Below the pieces are notes generated by a model, which was not told the origin of the DNA, searched no databases, and saw only the letters and a program-made list of their open reading frames with translations. This document shows positions 1 to 9,766 of a stretch of 64,000 bases of DNA, in pieces. How positions within the stretch are numbered: the stretch's first letter is position 1; each line of letters starts with the position of its first letter. Source of the DNA: an uncultured Lachnospiraceae bacterium (GTDB taxonomy: Bacteria > Bacillota > Clostridia > Lachnospirales > Lachnospiraceae); NCBI GenBank assembly GCA_947571775.1, contig CANOZK010000006.1, forward strand, positions 1 through 64,000, written 5' to 3'. Position numbers and translations under genes: made by a program.

Positions 1-42
1 ATCCTGCTTGTATGCCCGTAAATCAAGGCTTTTTTGAGATAA

Positions 43-288
43 TCAACCATTTTCCTTGTAAGTGTTACAAAAAAACTTGACCATCTCAGACTGCATATCT
101 GGTGTTTCCTGCTTCATGGCTTCCCGCACCGCCTGGATAATAAAATCCGGTTTTGCGGACTCGCTTCGCGGCTCTTCCTGCGGGGTGTCTGGTACTTCTG
201 CGTCCACAAGAAGGGCGCAAGGGACGGATAAAGCCAGCAGGCCGCAAAGTGTCATTGCACATACTTTCTTTTTCATAGTCTCTCTCAT
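43..288 (-). CDS. Small secreted protein of unknown function
   Basis: An 81-residue protein with a classic N-terminal signal: basic residues (MKKK), then a hydrophobic core (about residues 9-28), then a polar, Pro/Glu-rich mature part. It is probably exported; the Cys residues in the hydrophobic core do not form a convincing lipobox. The mature region, about 50 residues, has no motif I recognise. Two starts are possible, 288 or an internal ATG at 276 (MKKK). A purine-rich AGGAAGG lies just upstream of the first, so the choice is open. It stands alone, with over 800 bases of non-coding DNA upstream on its own strand. It could be a truncated or fast-evolving exported protein. Confidence 0.55.
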   Translation of the reverse strand: MRETMKKKVCAMTLCGLLALSVPCALLVDAEVPDTPQEEPRSESAKPDFIIQAVREAMKQETPDMQSEMVKFFCNTYKENG

Positions 289-1106
289 AGCCTTCCTAAT
301 TCATATTTTAAATTTTTCTCCACAGCAGCAGGGGGAAAGTCGGCTTCCCACCCACGCTGTCGTCTCAATTTTCAAAGTACTGGGATCTTTTCTGCTTCAT
401 AATTTTAATAGTTCTAAAATCACTCTGTTTGGATAAAGATTGTGTGGAAATCATAAGAAAGAGAAAAACAGATGATCGAATATCTGTATTTTCTTTTTGA
501 AAAGAAGATAGAATGTGCTGCCTCTCCGCCCTATGCCTTCGGATACTACATCGCTTTACGAAATTAGACAGATACCTGTATTGTGACTCAAGTTCAAACC
601 TACTCGCCGCCCTTCCCAAATATCCGTTTTTTGAATATTGATATTCAGTGGTTTGTGCGGCTTTCGTACTCATTACAGAAGGGATAAGGCTGTATCGGAA
701 TCTCACCGAATTTCCAGGAACGCTCAGATAAACTGCGCATCTCTTGTATCCATACTATAATTCGTATAGCAAATATAAAATTTTATGATTCAAGAAAACT
801 GTGTTTCCTCCGTTTGTTTGATATGCATTTTAGAACTAAATTCATGATTTGTCAACTGTTTTTTTATATACTTTGTATTTGGGCATAGAATTCCCAAATT
901 TTTTGAAAATTACCATAAATCTGTTTAAAATTTATTCTGCGCAAAAAATGTCATATTTTTACCGATAATTCCAAATTTTCGTTCGCTTCTTTTTGGATAA
1001 CCGTCTCCCTTTTACAGAATCCATTCTGAAAAATGCAAACGTTCAAAAGTATTGACTATGGCAAAAAAAGATGATAAGTTATGAGAAAAATAGGAGAAAT
1101 AAAATT
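289..1106. other. Long non-coding stretch before the sugar kinase
   Basis: About 820 bases without a convincing gene. A reverse reading frame at 365-706 (113 codons) is rich in Arg/Ser/Gln, lacks a ribosome binding site and resembles no family I know, so I leave it uncalled. The last 350 bases are very AT-rich. A TTGACT hexamer at 1052-1057 could be a -35 box for the kinase gene, but no good -10 sits 17 bases downstream. No riboswitch fold was recognised. Confidence 0.5.
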
Positions 1107-2084
1107 ATGAACGAAAAAATATTTGATGTAACCGCATTGGGCGAACTACTGATTGATTTTACGGAGAATGGATTGAGTGAGCAGGGGAATCCTCTGTTGG
1201 AGGCAAATCCTGGCGGCGCGCCCTGCAACGTCCTTGCTATGCTGACAAAACTCGGCAAAAAAACAACATTTATCGGAAAGGTAGGCAAAGACCAGTTCGG
1301 CGCACAGTTGAAAAACGGACTGGAAGAAGCGGGCATTGATACCCAAAACCTGATTATGGACGACGAAGTTCATACGACTCTGGCTTTTGTCCATACATTT
1401 GAAGACGGCGACCGGGATTTTTCTTTTTACCGGAATCCAGGAGCGGATATGATGCTGAAAAAAGAGGAGGTTCCTATGGATGTGATTGCCGCCTCCCGAA
1501 TTTTCCATTTCGGTACCCTCTCTTCTACCCATCCGGGGGTACGGGAAGCCACAAGAAGCGCGCTGGATCATGCAAAGAAAAACGGGCTGCTGATTTCCTT
1601 TGATCCCAATCTGCGGGAGCCGCTCTGGGATTCTCTGGAAGACGCCCGCCGGGAGATTTCCTACGGGTTGGGATTCTGTGATATTTTGAAAATCTCGGAC
1701 AATGAAATGGAATTTATGACGGGAACCACCGATTATACGGCAGGGGTAAAGAAACTCCAGGAATCCTATTCCATTCCTTTGATTCTGGTTACTCTGGGCA
1801 AAGACGGCAGCCGAGCCTATTACAAAGACCAGATGGTAGAGGCGGCCCCTTTTTTGCAGGATAACACCATAGAGACCACAGGAGCCGGAGATACTTTTTG
1901 CGCCAGTATTCTAAATTATGTGCTGGAGCACGGGCTGGAAAACCTAAATTCTGAACAGCTAACAGAAATGCTGACTTTTGCCAATGCCGCCGCTTCTTTG
2001 ATTACAACCAGAAAAGGCGCTCTGCGGGTAATGCCGACAAAAGAAGAAGTACAGGATTTTATTCAATCTTTCCAGAAATCTTAA
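1107..2084 (+). CDS. PfkB-family carbohydrate kinase (fructokinase-like)
   Basis: A ribokinase/PfkB-family sugar kinase of 325 residues, the usual family size. It transfers phosphate from ATP to a sugar hydroxyl; fructose is the likeliest substrate by overall resemblance to bacterial fructokinases, but this is not proven. The N-terminal family signature is seen as GELLIDF (12-18) and the di-glycine PGGAPCN (35-41). The C-terminal signature GAGDTFCAS (259-267) supplies the anion hole and the catalytic base Asp262. The start at 1107 is chosen because AGGAGA precedes it at good distance and homology begins there; a longer in-frame start at 1071 has no ribosome binding site. It is a single-gene unit closed by a strong terminator. 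Confidence 0.9.
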   Translation: MNEKIFDVTALGELLIDFTENGLSEQGNPLLEANPGGAPCNVLAMLTKLGKKTTFIGKVGKDQFGAQLKNGLEEAGIDTQNLIMDDEVHTTLAFVHTFEDGDRDFSFYRNPGADMMLKKEEVPMDVIAASRIFHFGTLSSTHPGVREATRSALDHAKKNGLLISFDPNLREPLWDSLEDARREISYGLGFCDILKISDNEMEFMTGTTDYTAGVKKLQESYSIPLILVTLGKDGSRAYYKDQMVEAAPFLQDNTIETTGAGDTFCASILNYVLEHGLENLNSEQLTEMLTFANAAASLITTRKGALRVMPTKEEVQDFIQSFQKS

Positions 2085-2097
2085 AGACGCGCATCAT

Positions 2098-2156
2098 AAA
2101 AAACTCCACAAGGCCCTCCTGCTTTCTGAGGCGGCCCTGCGGAGTTTTTTATTTTT
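2098..2156. terminator. Intrinsic terminator after the sugar kinase
   Basis: AAAAAACTCC (2098-2107) pairs with GGAGTTTTTT (2141-2150), with a further GC-rich inner stem (CAGGGCCGCCTCAG-like pairing) and a T-run following on the plus strand. The A-run on the left side means it may also act on the reverse strand. Confidence 0.85.
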
Positions 2157-2318
2157 AGCTACAAATAAATATCAAAATTTCCAGAGACGCATTACCGATT
2201 TCCCAAAATGCCTTACGCCCTTTAAATAAGTTCGGCGATGGCGGTAAATGGATTGGGTAATCTGATGGAGTCTTCTGACTTTTCTTATTTTACTTTTCAG
2301 ATATTTCCTTGTCATTCT

Positions 2319-3482
2319 TTATTTTACGGCTCTTACCCGGATAATTCCCGGAATGGCTTCCAGTACATCCAACACTTCTTTGGATACAGAAGATTCCACA
2401 TCTACTAAGGTGTAAGCGTTTTCGCCGCGGCCCTTATTGGTCAAGTCGGCAATGTTGATTCCCGCATCGCCTAATGTCTGCGTAACTTTGCTGATCATGT
2501 TCGGAATGTTTTCGTGGATAATGGAAATTCTGCCTGCAACTTTACAGATACCCATGCTACATGCCGGGAAGTTTACGGAATTGTGAATGTTTCCGTTTTC
2601 CATATAATCACGCAGTTCTTTGACTGCCATCACTGCACAGTTTTCCTCGGATTCTTCTGTGGAAGCGCCCAGATGCGGAAGCACCAAGGTTCCCTTTACT
2701 CCGGCTACCGTAGGATTGGCAAAGTCGGTTACGTATTTTTTCACTTTTCCGCTTTCCAGAGCTGCCACCAGGGCTTTTTCATCTACCAGAGAATCACGGG
2801 CAAAATTCAGGATTACCACGCCGTCTTTCATCTGGTCAAATGCCTTTTGGTTAACCATCTCTTTGGTTTCGTCCAGAAGGGGCGCATGGATGGTGATATA
2901 ATCGCACTGGCTATAAATCTCATCCTGCGTGATGGCATGATGGATGCTTCTGGATAAATTCCAAGCAGCGTCTACGGAAATAAAGGGGTCGTAACCATAA
3001 ACATCCATGCCAAGGTGAGAAGCAGCGTTTGCCACCATAGAACCGATGGCGCCCAGTCCGATGATTCCCAGCTTTTTGCCTCTGATTTCACATCCGGCAA
3101 ATTGCTTCTTCTGCTTTTCCGCCAGCTTTGCCACATCTTCTTTGTCCGCGTTTTCTGTTACCCATTGGATTCCACCTACGATATCTCTGGAAGCCAGCAG
3201 CATTCCGGCCAGTACGAGCTCTTTTACACCGTTCGCGTTAGCGCCTGGCGTGTTGAATACAACGATTCCTTTTTTGGAACACTCATCCAAAGGAATGTTG
3301 TTGACGCCGGCTCCGGCACGGGCGATGGCGGCAATGGTCTGCGGAACTTCCATTTCTGTCATCTTTGCGCTGCGCACCAGGACGGCCTGCGCTTCTTCTA
3401 ACTGATCTGTTTCCTGATAATCTTGGGTGAATATTTCCAATCCTTTTTCAGAAATTGGGTTTAAACAATGATACTGAAACAT
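2319..3482 (-). CDS. serA: D-3-phosphoglycerate dehydrogenase
   Basis: Oxidises 3-phosphoglycerate to 3-phosphohydroxypyruvate with NAD, the first step of serine synthesis. At 387 residues it is a short form: substrate/NAD domains followed directly by one C-terminal ACT domain (about residues 317-387), without the extra domain of long forms. The Rossmann motif GLGAIGSMVANAA, the active-site Arg in NFARDSLVDE and the catalytic His in LVLPHLGAS are present. It starts two bases after ilvB stops, so it is the last gene of a leuB-ilvD-ilvB-serA operon and probably translationally coupled. Pairing serA with branched-chain genes is less common than pairing with serC; a related hydroxyacid dehydrogenase role cannot be excluded, but the ACT domain favours SerA. 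Confidence 0.9.
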   Translation of the reverse strand: MFQYHCLNPISEKGLEIFTQDYQETDQLEEAQAVLVRSAKMTEMEVPQTIAAIARAGAGVNNIPLDECSKKGIVVFNTPGANANGVKELVLAGMLLASRDIVGGIQWVTENADKEDVAKLAEKQKKQFAGCEIRGKKLGIIGLGAIGSMVANAASHLGMDVYGYDPFISVDAAWNLSRSIHHAITQDEIYSQCDYITIHAPLLDETKEMVNQKAFDQMKDGVVILNFARDSLVDEKALVAALESGKVKKYVTDFANPTVAGVKGTLVLPHLGASTEESEENCAVMAVKELRDYMENGNIHNSVNFPACSMGICKVAGRISIIHENIPNMISKVTQTLGDAGINIADLTNKGRGENAYTLVDVESSVSKEVLDVLEAIPGIIRVRAVK

Positions 3483-3484
3483 TT

Positions 3485-5155
3485 TTATAAGTCCTCCTCT
3501 TCAAATGCATCTTCAATATTTGCCCCTGCGGGCACCATCGGAAATACTTTCTGGTCGCTGTCGATCTGACAGTCTACCACGATTGGCCTTGGATTTTTCA
3601 AAGCTTTTTCCAAGGCAGGAACAACCTCTTCTTTGCTGGTGATGCGAATGCCGTCCGCACCCATGGCCTCTGCCACTTTTACAAAGTCCACGCCGTCCTG
3701 CAAAATGGTATGAGAATAACGTTGTTTATAGAACAACGTCTGCCACTGGCGCACCATACCCAATACATGATTGTTGAGCACCAGCTCCACCAACGGAATA
3801 TCACAGCGCACGGCCGTCGCAAGCTCGTTCATATTCATGCGGAAACAGCCGTCGCCTGCGATATTGACAACCGTTTTATCTGGCATACCCATCTTGGCTC
3901 CAATGGCGGCCCCCAAGCCGTATCCCATGGTGCCAAGGCCGCCGGAGCTTAGGAACATGCGGGGCCTTTCGTATTTGTAGAATTGAGCCGCCCACATCTG
4001 ATGCTGTCCCACATCTGTGGTAATGATGGCGTCTCCCCCGGTCAGTTCATAGAGCTTTTCTATAATATATGGTCCGGTAAGCTGGCTGCTGTCGTAACGC
4101 AGCGGATATTTTTCTTTTAATGCTTTAACATGTCTGATCCACTCTGGATGTTCCTGCGGCTGCAATCTTTCGTTTAGTTTCCGCAGGGACTCCCGCACAT
4201 CGCCCACAATACTGGCGTCTACAAGAACATTTTTGTTGATCTCTGCCGGGTCAATATCCAGTTGGAGAATCTTTGCGTTTCTAGCAAAATTCTGAGCGTT
4301 TCCGGTTACCCGGTCGCTGAATCTGGAACCTGCCACAATCAACAGATCGCTGTCTGTCACACCCAGGTTGGAAGATTTTGTTCCGTGCATGCCCAGCATA
4401 CCGGTGTATAACTCATCCGTTCCGGGAAATGCGCCTTTTCCCATCAGACTGTCGCAAACCGGCGCCTGAATGGTATACGCCAACTGCTTCAGTTCTTCCT
4501 GCGCCCCAGATATGGTTACACCGCCTCCGGCAAAAATAAAGGGTCTTTTGGCTTCCTGGATCATTTCCACTGCCCGGTCAATGTCCGCTTCCCGAATATA
4601 CTCCACCGCTCTGGCGATCTCCACCGGCTTTTTGGGGGTATATTCGGCTATGGCCCCAGTTGCATCCTTGGTGATGTCTACCAGCACCGGGCCGGGCCGG
4701 TCACTTTTGGCAATGGTAAAGGCTTTGCGCAGGGTGTCGGCCAGCTCATCTACATTTTTTACAATATAGCTGTGTTTGGTGACGGGCATCACAATCCCCG
4801 CGATGTCCACCTCCTGAAAAGAATCTTTTCCCAACAGGGCCTTTCCCACGTTGGCTGTGATGGCTACCAGCGGCACGGAATCCATATAGGCTGTGGCGAT
4901 TCCAGTGACCAGGTTGGTGGCTCCTGGGCCGGATGTGGCCATGCAAACGCCTACCTTCCCGGTTGCGCGGGCATAGCCGTCTGCGGCATGGGACGCCCCT
5001 TGTTCGTGGGAAGTAAGGACATGGCGGATCTCATCTTTGTGCTGATACAAGGCATCGTATATGTTCAGGATCGCGCCGCCTGGATATCCGAATACCGTAT
5101 CTACTTCCTGTTCTTTGAGACATTCAATTACAATTTCGGAACCTGTAAGCTGCAT
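3485..5155 (-). CDS. ilvB: Acetolactate synthase large subunit
   Basis: Condenses two pyruvates, or pyruvate and 2-oxobutyrate, to acetohydroxy acids for valine/leucine/isoleucine synthesis, using thiamine diphosphate, Mg2+ and FAD. The 556 residues have the three-domain layout: N-terminal pyrimidine-binding domain with GYPGGAILNIYDAL and the catalytic Glu in SHEQGASHAADGYAR, central FAD domain, and C-terminal ThDP motif beginning GDGCFRMNMNEL and ending at the NN of LVLNN. It lies 16 bases downstream of ilvD and 2 bases upstream of serA. No small regulatory subunit (ilvN) is present next to it, so either that gene is elsewhere or this enzyme works alone. A catabolic AlsS role is less likely given the biosynthetic neighbours. 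Confidence 0.93.
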   Translation of the reverse strand: MQLTGSEIVIECLKEQEVDTVFGYPGGAILNIYDALYQHKDEIRHVLTSHEQGASHAADGYARATGKVGVCMATSGPGATNLVTGIATAYMDSVPLVAITANVGKALLGKDSFQEVDIAGIVMPVTKHSYIVKNVDELADTLRKAFTIAKSDRPGPVLVDITKDATGAIAEYTPKKPVEIARAVEYIREADIDRAVEMIQEAKRPFIFAGGGVTISGAQEELKQLAYTIQAPVCDSLMGKGAFPGTDELYTGMLGMHGTKSSNLGVTDSDLLIVAGSRFSDRVTGNAQNFARNAKILQLDIDPAEINKNVLVDASIVGDVRESLRKLNERLQPQEHPEWIRHVKALKEKYPLRYDSSQLTGPYIIEKLYELTGGDAIITTDVGQHQMWAAQFYKYERPRMFLSSGGLGTMGYGLGAAIGAKMGMPDKTVVNIAGDGCFRMNMNELATAVRCDIPLVELVLNNHVLGMVRQWQTLFYKQRYSHTILQDGVDFVKVAEAMGADGIRITSKEEVVPALEKALKNPRPIVVDCQIDSDQKVFPMVPAGANIEDAFEEEDL

Positions 5156-5171
5156 GTGTTCTTTCCTCCTG

Positions 5172-6842
5172 TTAACTCTTTGGTATCTCTAAAATCGCGC
5201 CCCGGTTGCCGGAAGTAACCATTTCCGCATAACGGGCCAGGTATCCCGTCGTCACCTTGGGCTGTCTTGGCTGCCATTTGGATTTTCGGGCCGCCAGCTC
5301 TTCCTCGGAAAGCTTTACGTCCAATTTCAGTTTTGGAATGTCGATCTGAATCATATCCCCTTCTTCCAAAAGGGCAATCGGCCCGCCCACGGCTGCTTCC
5401 GGCGATACATGCCCGATAGACGCCCCGCGGGATGCCCCGCTGAAACGGCCGTCGGTAATTAGAGCAACGCTTTCTCCTAGTCCCATGCCGGCAATCGCGG
5501 ATGTGGGATTTAGCATCTCTCGCATTCCCGGTCCGCCTTTTGGGCCTTCGTAGCGGATCACAACCACATCGCCAGATTTGATTTTTCCACCTAAAATGGC
5601 CTGGCAGGCGTCTTCATCGGATTCAAAAATCCTGGCAGGGCCTTCGTGAACCATCATTTCGGCTACAACCGCGGAACGCTTGACCACACTTCCGTCTGGT
5701 GCGAGATTTCCGGTTAAAACGGCCAGGCCGCCGGTTTCGCTGTACGGGTTTTCGATGGGCCGGATAACCTCAGGATTTTTATTGACACATCCCTCGATGT
5801 TCTCTCCCACGGTTTTGCCTGTGACGGTCATACATTCCGTGTGCAGCAATCCTTTTTTGTTCAGCTCGTTCATCACTGCGTAAACGCCGCCGGCCTCGTT
5901 GAGATCTTCCATATAGGTGGGGCCTGCCGGGGCCAGATGACACAGGTTCGGAGTTTTTTCACTGATTTCATTGGCAAAGGTGATATCAAAATCCATGCCG
6001 ATTTCATGAGCGATGGCGGGAAGATGAAGCATACTGTTGGTAGAACATCCTAACGCCATGTCTACGGTTAAGGCGTTTAACACAGCATTCTCTGTCATAA
6101 TATCCCGCGGCCGGATGTTTTTCTCATACATTTCCATGACCTTCATCCCCGCTTCTTTTGCCAGACGGATGCGGGCGGAATAGACGGCGGGAATGGTTCC
6201 GTTTCCCTTGAGGCCCATCCCTAGGACTTCCGTCAGACAGTTCATGCTGTTGGCGGTGTACATGCCGGAACAGGAGCCGCAGGTGGGACACGCCAGATTT
6301 TCGTATTCCAATACCTCTTCATCGGTTATTTTTCCAGCGCTGTGAGCGCCTACGGCCTCAAACATACTGGAAAGGCTGGTTTTGTGTCCATGGACATGAC
6401 CGGCCATCATTGGTCCGCCGCTGACAAACACGGTGGGCACATTGATCCGGGCGGCCGCCATCAAAAGCCCCGGTACGTTTTTGTCACAGTTGGGCACCAT
6501 CACCAGCGCGTCAAATTGATGAGCCAACGCCATGGCCTCTGTGGAATCTGCAATCAGATCCCTTGTCACCAGGGAATATTTCATGCCGATATGGCCCATG
6601 GCAATGCCATCGCATACGGCGATCGCCGGAAATACCACCGGAGTTCCCCCGGCCATTGCCACGCCCTGTTTTACGGCATTTACAATTTTATCCAGGTTCA
6701 TATGACCTGGCACAATCTCATTATAAGAGCTTACGATTCCCACCAGCGGCCGCTCCATCTCCTCTTTCGTCATGCCCAGGGCATTGAATAGGGAACGGTG
6801 CGGAGCCTGCTGGATTCCTTTTTTTACTGCATCGCTTTTCAT
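5172..6842 (-). CDS. ilvD: Dihydroxy-acid dehydratase
   Basis: Dehydrates 2,3-dihydroxy-isovalerate and 2,3-dihydroxy-3-methylvalerate to the 2-oxo acids, the third step of valine and isoleucine synthesis. The 556-residue length is normal for the IlvD/Edd family. Cluster-ligand motifs are visible: CDKNVPG near residue 120 and [19 protein letters not shown] near 190. The C-terminal GRFSGASRG signature is also present. It follows leuB by 27 bases and precedes ilvB by 16 in the same operon. The isomeroreductase ilvC, needed between IlvB and IlvD, is not in the window. Confidence 0.95.
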   Translation of the reverse strand: MKSDAVKKGIQQAPHRSLFNALGMTKEEMERPLVGIVSSYNEIVPGHMNLDKIVNAVKQGVAMAGGTPVVFPAIAVCDGIAMGHIGMKYSLVTRDLIADSTEAMALAHQFDALVMVPNCDKNVPGLLMAAARINVPTVFVSGGPMMAGHVHGHKTSLSSMFEAVGAHSAGKITDEEVLEYENLACPTCGSCSGMYTANSMNCLTEVLGMGLKGNGTIPAVYSARIRLAKEAGMKVMEMYEKNIRPRDIMTENAVLNALTVDMALGCSTNSMLHLPAIAHEIGMDFDITFANEISEKTPNLCHLAPAGPTYMEDLNEAGGVYAVMNELNKKGLLHTECMTVTGKTVGENIEGCVNKNPEVIRPIENPYSETGGLAVLTGNLAPDGSVVKRSAVVAEMMVHEGPARIFESDEDACQAILGGKIKSGDVVVIRYEGPKGGPGMREMLNPTSAIAGMGLGESVALITDGRFSGASRGASIGHVSPEAAVGGPIALLEEGDMIQIDIPKLKLDVKLSEEELAARKSKWQPRQPKVTTGYLARYAEMVTSGNRGAILEIPKS

Positions 6843-6869
6843 AAGCGGAATCTCCTTTTTTATTCTCCT

Positions 6870-7955
6870 CTATTGTATAGCTTCTGCAAGCAAATCTCCC
6901 ATTTTCTTCGTTCCGACACAGGTGCAGCCGTCGGACATAATATCCACAGTCCGGTAACCCTGCTCCAAGACCTTTTGTACGGCCTGCTCTACGGCGTCGG
7001 CTTCTTTATCCAGATCCAGGGAATAGCGCAGCATCATCGCCGCTGACAAAACGGTGGCAATCGGATTGGCCTTATCCTGTCCGGCAATATCGGGCGCAGA
7101 GCCGTGGCTCGGCTCGTAAAGGCCGAATTTCGTCTCGTTGAGGCTGGCAGAAGACAACATTCCGATGGAACCAGTCACCATACTGGCTTCATCCGACAAA
7201 ATATCCCCAAACATATTTTCGGTTAAAATCACATCAAACTGTCCGGGGTCGCGCACCAACTGCATGGCGCAATTGTCCACCAGCATATGTTCCAGCTCTA
7301 TATCTGGATAATCGGCCGCTACTTCCTCCACCACTTTTCGCCACAGGCGGGAAGAATCCAGCACATTGGCCTTGTCTACGCTGGTTACCTTATTTCTGCG
7401 CTTTTTGGCAATTTCAAAGCCTTTTACGGCAATCCGGCGGATCTCCGCTTCGTTGTATACCAGGGTATCCATAGCCGTTGCAAGACCGTTTTCCTCATAG
7501 GTTTTCCGATCCCCGAAATAAAGCCCCCCAGTCAGCTCGCGCATAATCAGCATATCAAAACCGTCCCCGATAATGTCTGCGCGCAGGGGGCAGGCGTCTT
7601 TTAACTGACTGTAAAGATAGGCCGGACGTAAATTGGCGAATAAATTCAATTCTTTACGGATCCGCAGAAGGCCCGCTTCCGGTCTTTTGGACGGCTCTAA
7701 CTGATACCAGGGAGAAGTAGCCGTATTCCCGCCGATAGAACCCATCAGCACGGCGTCGGCGCTTTTTGCTGTGGCAATGGCGTCGTCGGTCAGAGGTATT
7801 CCGTGTACGTCAATAGAAGCCCCTCCCAGAAGCACTTCCTCATACTCGAATTCATGGCCATATTTCTGGCATACCTGATCCAGAACTTTTTTCGCCTCTC
7901 CTACAATCTCCGGCCCGATTCCGTCGCCAGGTATCAAAACAATTTTATGTTTCAT
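6870..7955 (-). CDS. leuB: 3-isopropylmalate dehydrogenase
   Basis: NAD-dependent oxidative decarboxylation of 3-isopropylmalate in leucine synthesis. The 361 residues begin with [15 protein letters not shown] and carry the substrate Arg cluster, the Lys/Asp motif [15 protein letters not shown] and the metal-binding [13 protein letters not shown]. The [17 protein letters not shown] signature ends the cofactor site. It is the first gene of the reverse-strand leuB-ilvD-ilvB-serA unit; leuA and leuCD are not seen and probably lie elsewhere. The gene is preceded by a short leader with a GC-rich hairpin. Confidence 0.95.
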   Translation of the reverse strand: MKHKIVLIPGDGIGPEIVGEAKKVLDQVCQKYGHEFEYEEVLLGGASIDVHGIPLTDDAIATAKSADAVLMGSIGGNTATSPWYQLEPSKRPEAGLLRIRKELNLFANLRPAYLYSQLKDACPLRADIIGDGFDMLIMRELTGGLYFGDRKTYEENGLATAMDTLVYNEAEIRRIAVKGFEIAKKRRNKVTSVDKANVLDSSRLWRKVVEEVAADYPDIELEHMLVDNCAMQLVRDPGQFDVILTENMFGDILSDEASMVTGSIGMLSSASLNETKFGLYEPSHGSAPDIAGQDKANPIATVLSAAMMLRYSLDLDKEADAVEQAVQKVLEQGYRTVDIMSDGCTCVGTKKMGDLLAEAIQ

Positions 7956-8003
7956 GATTTTTGTCCTTTCTATGTTCTGTTATTTCCCGCCGGAAACACC
8001 ACA

Positions 8004-8040
8004 GCCCCCTCCGGCCGGGCAAATCACCGGAGGAAGGGGC
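8004..8040 (-). terminator. GC-rich hairpin between yajC and leuB
   Basis: GCCCC-CTCCGG (8004-8014) pairs with CCGGAG-GAA-GGGGC (8027-8040) with a two-base bulge. It lies just after the yajC stop and about 50 bases before the leuB start. It could end the yajC transcript or act as an attenuator for the leucine/isoleucine operon. No clear T-run follows on the reverse strand, so termination is uncertain. Confidence 0.4.
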
Positions 8041-8051
8041 TTGGAATCTTG

Positions 8052-8336
8052 TTATTCAGATTCTGCAATCTGTGCCTTTTCCACTTCCGCAATGGCTCCC
8101 TTGCGCATGGGTATCCGGCAGTTTTTATTGTTTCCAAACTCCACAATCACATCTTCTTCCGTGATGTCAATGACCACACCGTAAAAACCGCTGGTGGTTA
8201 CAACGCTGTCTCCCACCGCCATACTGGCCAGCATGGCGCGGATCCGGTTCTGTTCCTTTTTCTGAGGACGAATCATCAGAAAATACATAACACCAATCAA
8301 AACCACCATCCAAATTAACATTAAGGCATTGTTCAT
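8052..8336 (-). CDS. yajC: Preprotein translocase subunit YajC
   Basis: Small single-pass inner-membrane protein that associates with the Sec translocon (SecDF-YajC). The start at 8336 is chosen over a longer frame because AGGAGG sits seven bases upstream. The 94 residues have an N-terminal membrane helix (MLIWMVVLIGVMYFLMI), the family motif IRPQKKEQNR, then a KOW-like fold containing MAVGDSVVTTSGFYGVV. The tgt-yajC order seen here is the widely conserved one, although secD/secF do not follow. A good promoter lies 51-79 bases upstream, so it can be transcribed separately from tgt. Confidence 0.9.
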   Translation of the reverse strand: MNNALMLIWMVVLIGVMYFLMIRPQKKEQNRIRAMLASMAVGDSVVTTSGFYGVVIDITEEDVIVEFGNNKNCRIPMRKGAIAEVEKAQIAESE

Positions 8337-8386
8337 TCTTGTAACTCCTCCTACAATCAATACTTTGGACAACACAACTATAACAC

Positions 8387-8415
8387 ATCATACACAAAAG
8401 CCCGGAATTCATCAA
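8387..8415 (-). promoter_or_regulatory. Vegetative promoter for yajC
   Basis: On the reverse strand TTGATG (8410-8415) and TATGAT (8387-8392) are separated by exactly 17 bases, followed by the AGGAGG of yajC. Confidence 0.6.
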
Positions 8416-8477
8416 GTATTTTCTTGTTTTTTTCCTTTTCGAGCATTCAATTACTCGAAGCAGCCCAGACAGCAATG

Positions 8478-9629
8478 TCACTTACGTTGCGATGATTCCT
8501 TTTGAAGTGTCTGCAAAGATTCTATTTTTTCTTTTTTGTAGGTATCGAATCTTTCTTCTTCCAGCGCTTCCCGGATTTCTTCCATCAAGTGATTGTAAAA
8601 ATACAGGTTATGAAGTACGCAAAGGCGCATCCCCAGCATCTCTTTTGCTTTGAGGAGATGGCGGATATACGCCCGGCTGTAATGCTGGCAGGCTGGACAG
8701 CCGCACCCTTCCTCGATGGGACGGTCATCTGTGCTGTATTTGGCGTTAAACAGATTTCTTTTTCCCAAACTTGTATAAACGTGTCCATGCCGTCCGTTCC
8801 TGCTGGGATATACGCAGTCGAAGAAATCAATTCCCCGCTCTACGGCTTCCAGAATATTGACCGGAGTCCCAACCCCCATCAGATACGTGGGCTTGTCCTG
8901 GGGAAGATGCGGCACTACGGCGTCTAAAATCCGATACATATCTTCATGGGATTCCCCCACAGACAGACCGCCGACTGCGTAACCGTCCAGATTCATCTGT
9001 GAAATCTCTTGTGCATGCGCAATGCGGATATCTTCATAAACTGCGCCCTGGTTGATGCCAAACAGAAGCTGATGTCGGTTGATGGTATCCGCTTTCTGGT
9101 TCAGGCGGGCCATTTCCTCCTTGCACCGCACCAGCCACCGGGTGGTGCGCGCCACCGATGCCTCTACGTAATCCCTTTCAGCCACACCGGAAGGACATTC
9201 GTCAAAAGCCATGGCGATGGTGGAAGCTAGGTTGGACTGGATCTGCATACTTTGCTCTGGTCCCATGAAAATCTTTTGCCCATTAATGTGGGAATTGAAA
9301 TACACGCCTTCTTCCTTAATCTTGCGCAGACCTGCCAGAGAAAACACCTGGAATCCCCCGGAATCGGTGAGAATCGGCCTGTCCCATACCATAAACCGGT
9401 GCAGGCCGCCCATCTGCTGAATCAAGGTATCCCCCGGCCTTACATGGAGATGATACGTATTGGATAACTGTACCTGAGTTCCAATCTCTTTCAAGTCCTG
9501 GGTGGATACCGCCCCTTTGATGGCCGCGGCAGTTCCCACATTCATGAAAACCGGCGTTTCAATCACTCCATGTACCGTTTCCAGAGAAGCTCGTTTGGCC
9601 CGTCCCTGGATTTTCTTTATTTTATACAT
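8478..9629 (-). CDS. tgt: tRNA-guanine transglycosylase (queuine tRNA-ribosyltransferase)
   Basis: Swaps guanine-34 of GUN anticodons for preQ1 in queuosine biosynthesis. The 383 residues are full length for the bacterial TGT barrel. Visible are LTDSGGFQVFSL with the substrate-binding Asp, FDECPSG, the GGLSVGES loop, and a zinc site CGCPACQHYSRAYIRHLL near residues 308-325 followed by a distal HNL. The last 30 residues are charged and Lys/Glu rich. It has its own promoter upstream and precedes yajC, the commonest bacterial neighbour. Confidence 0.95.
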   Translation of the reverse strand: MYKIKKIQGRAKRASLETVHGVIETPVFMNVGTAAAIKGAVSTQDLKEIGTQVQLSNTYHLHVRPGDTLIQQMGGLHRFMVWDRPILTDSGGFQVFSLAGLRKIKEEGVYFNSHINGQKIFMGPEQSMQIQSNLASTIAMAFDECPSGVAERDYVEASVARTTRWLVRCKEEMARLNQKADTINRHQLLFGINQGAVYEDIRIAHAQEISQMNLDGYAVGGLSVGESHEDMYRILDAVVPHLPQDKPTYLMGVGTPVNILEAVERGIDFFDCVYPSRNGRHGHVYTSLGKRNLFNAKYSTDDRPIEEGCGCPACQHYSRAYIRHLLKAKEMLGMRLCVLHNLYFYNHLMEEIREALEEERFDTYKKEKIESLQTLQKESSQRK

Positions 9630-9673
9630 ATATTTTTCTATCCTTTTATCCAGAATCTAATTACTGAATATAT

Positions 9674-9702
9674 AGTATATCGTTTCTGTTTCCTTTTTTC
9701 AA
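9674..9702 (-). promoter_or_regulatory. Vegetative promoter for tgt
   Basis: On the reverse strand TTGAAA (9697-9702) and TATACT (9674-9679) are 17 bases apart, about 45 bases upstream of the tgt start. Confidence 0.6.
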
Positions 9703-9766
9703 CCGAAATCTGAACAATTTATGCGCTTTTGCCAGATATATGCGACAGGGAAGGTATTGGAAACGA

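Noticed and set aside
365..706. Reverse frame of 113 codons in the first intergenic region
   Set aside because: No ribosome binding site, odd composition, no recognisable motif; not enough to call a gene.
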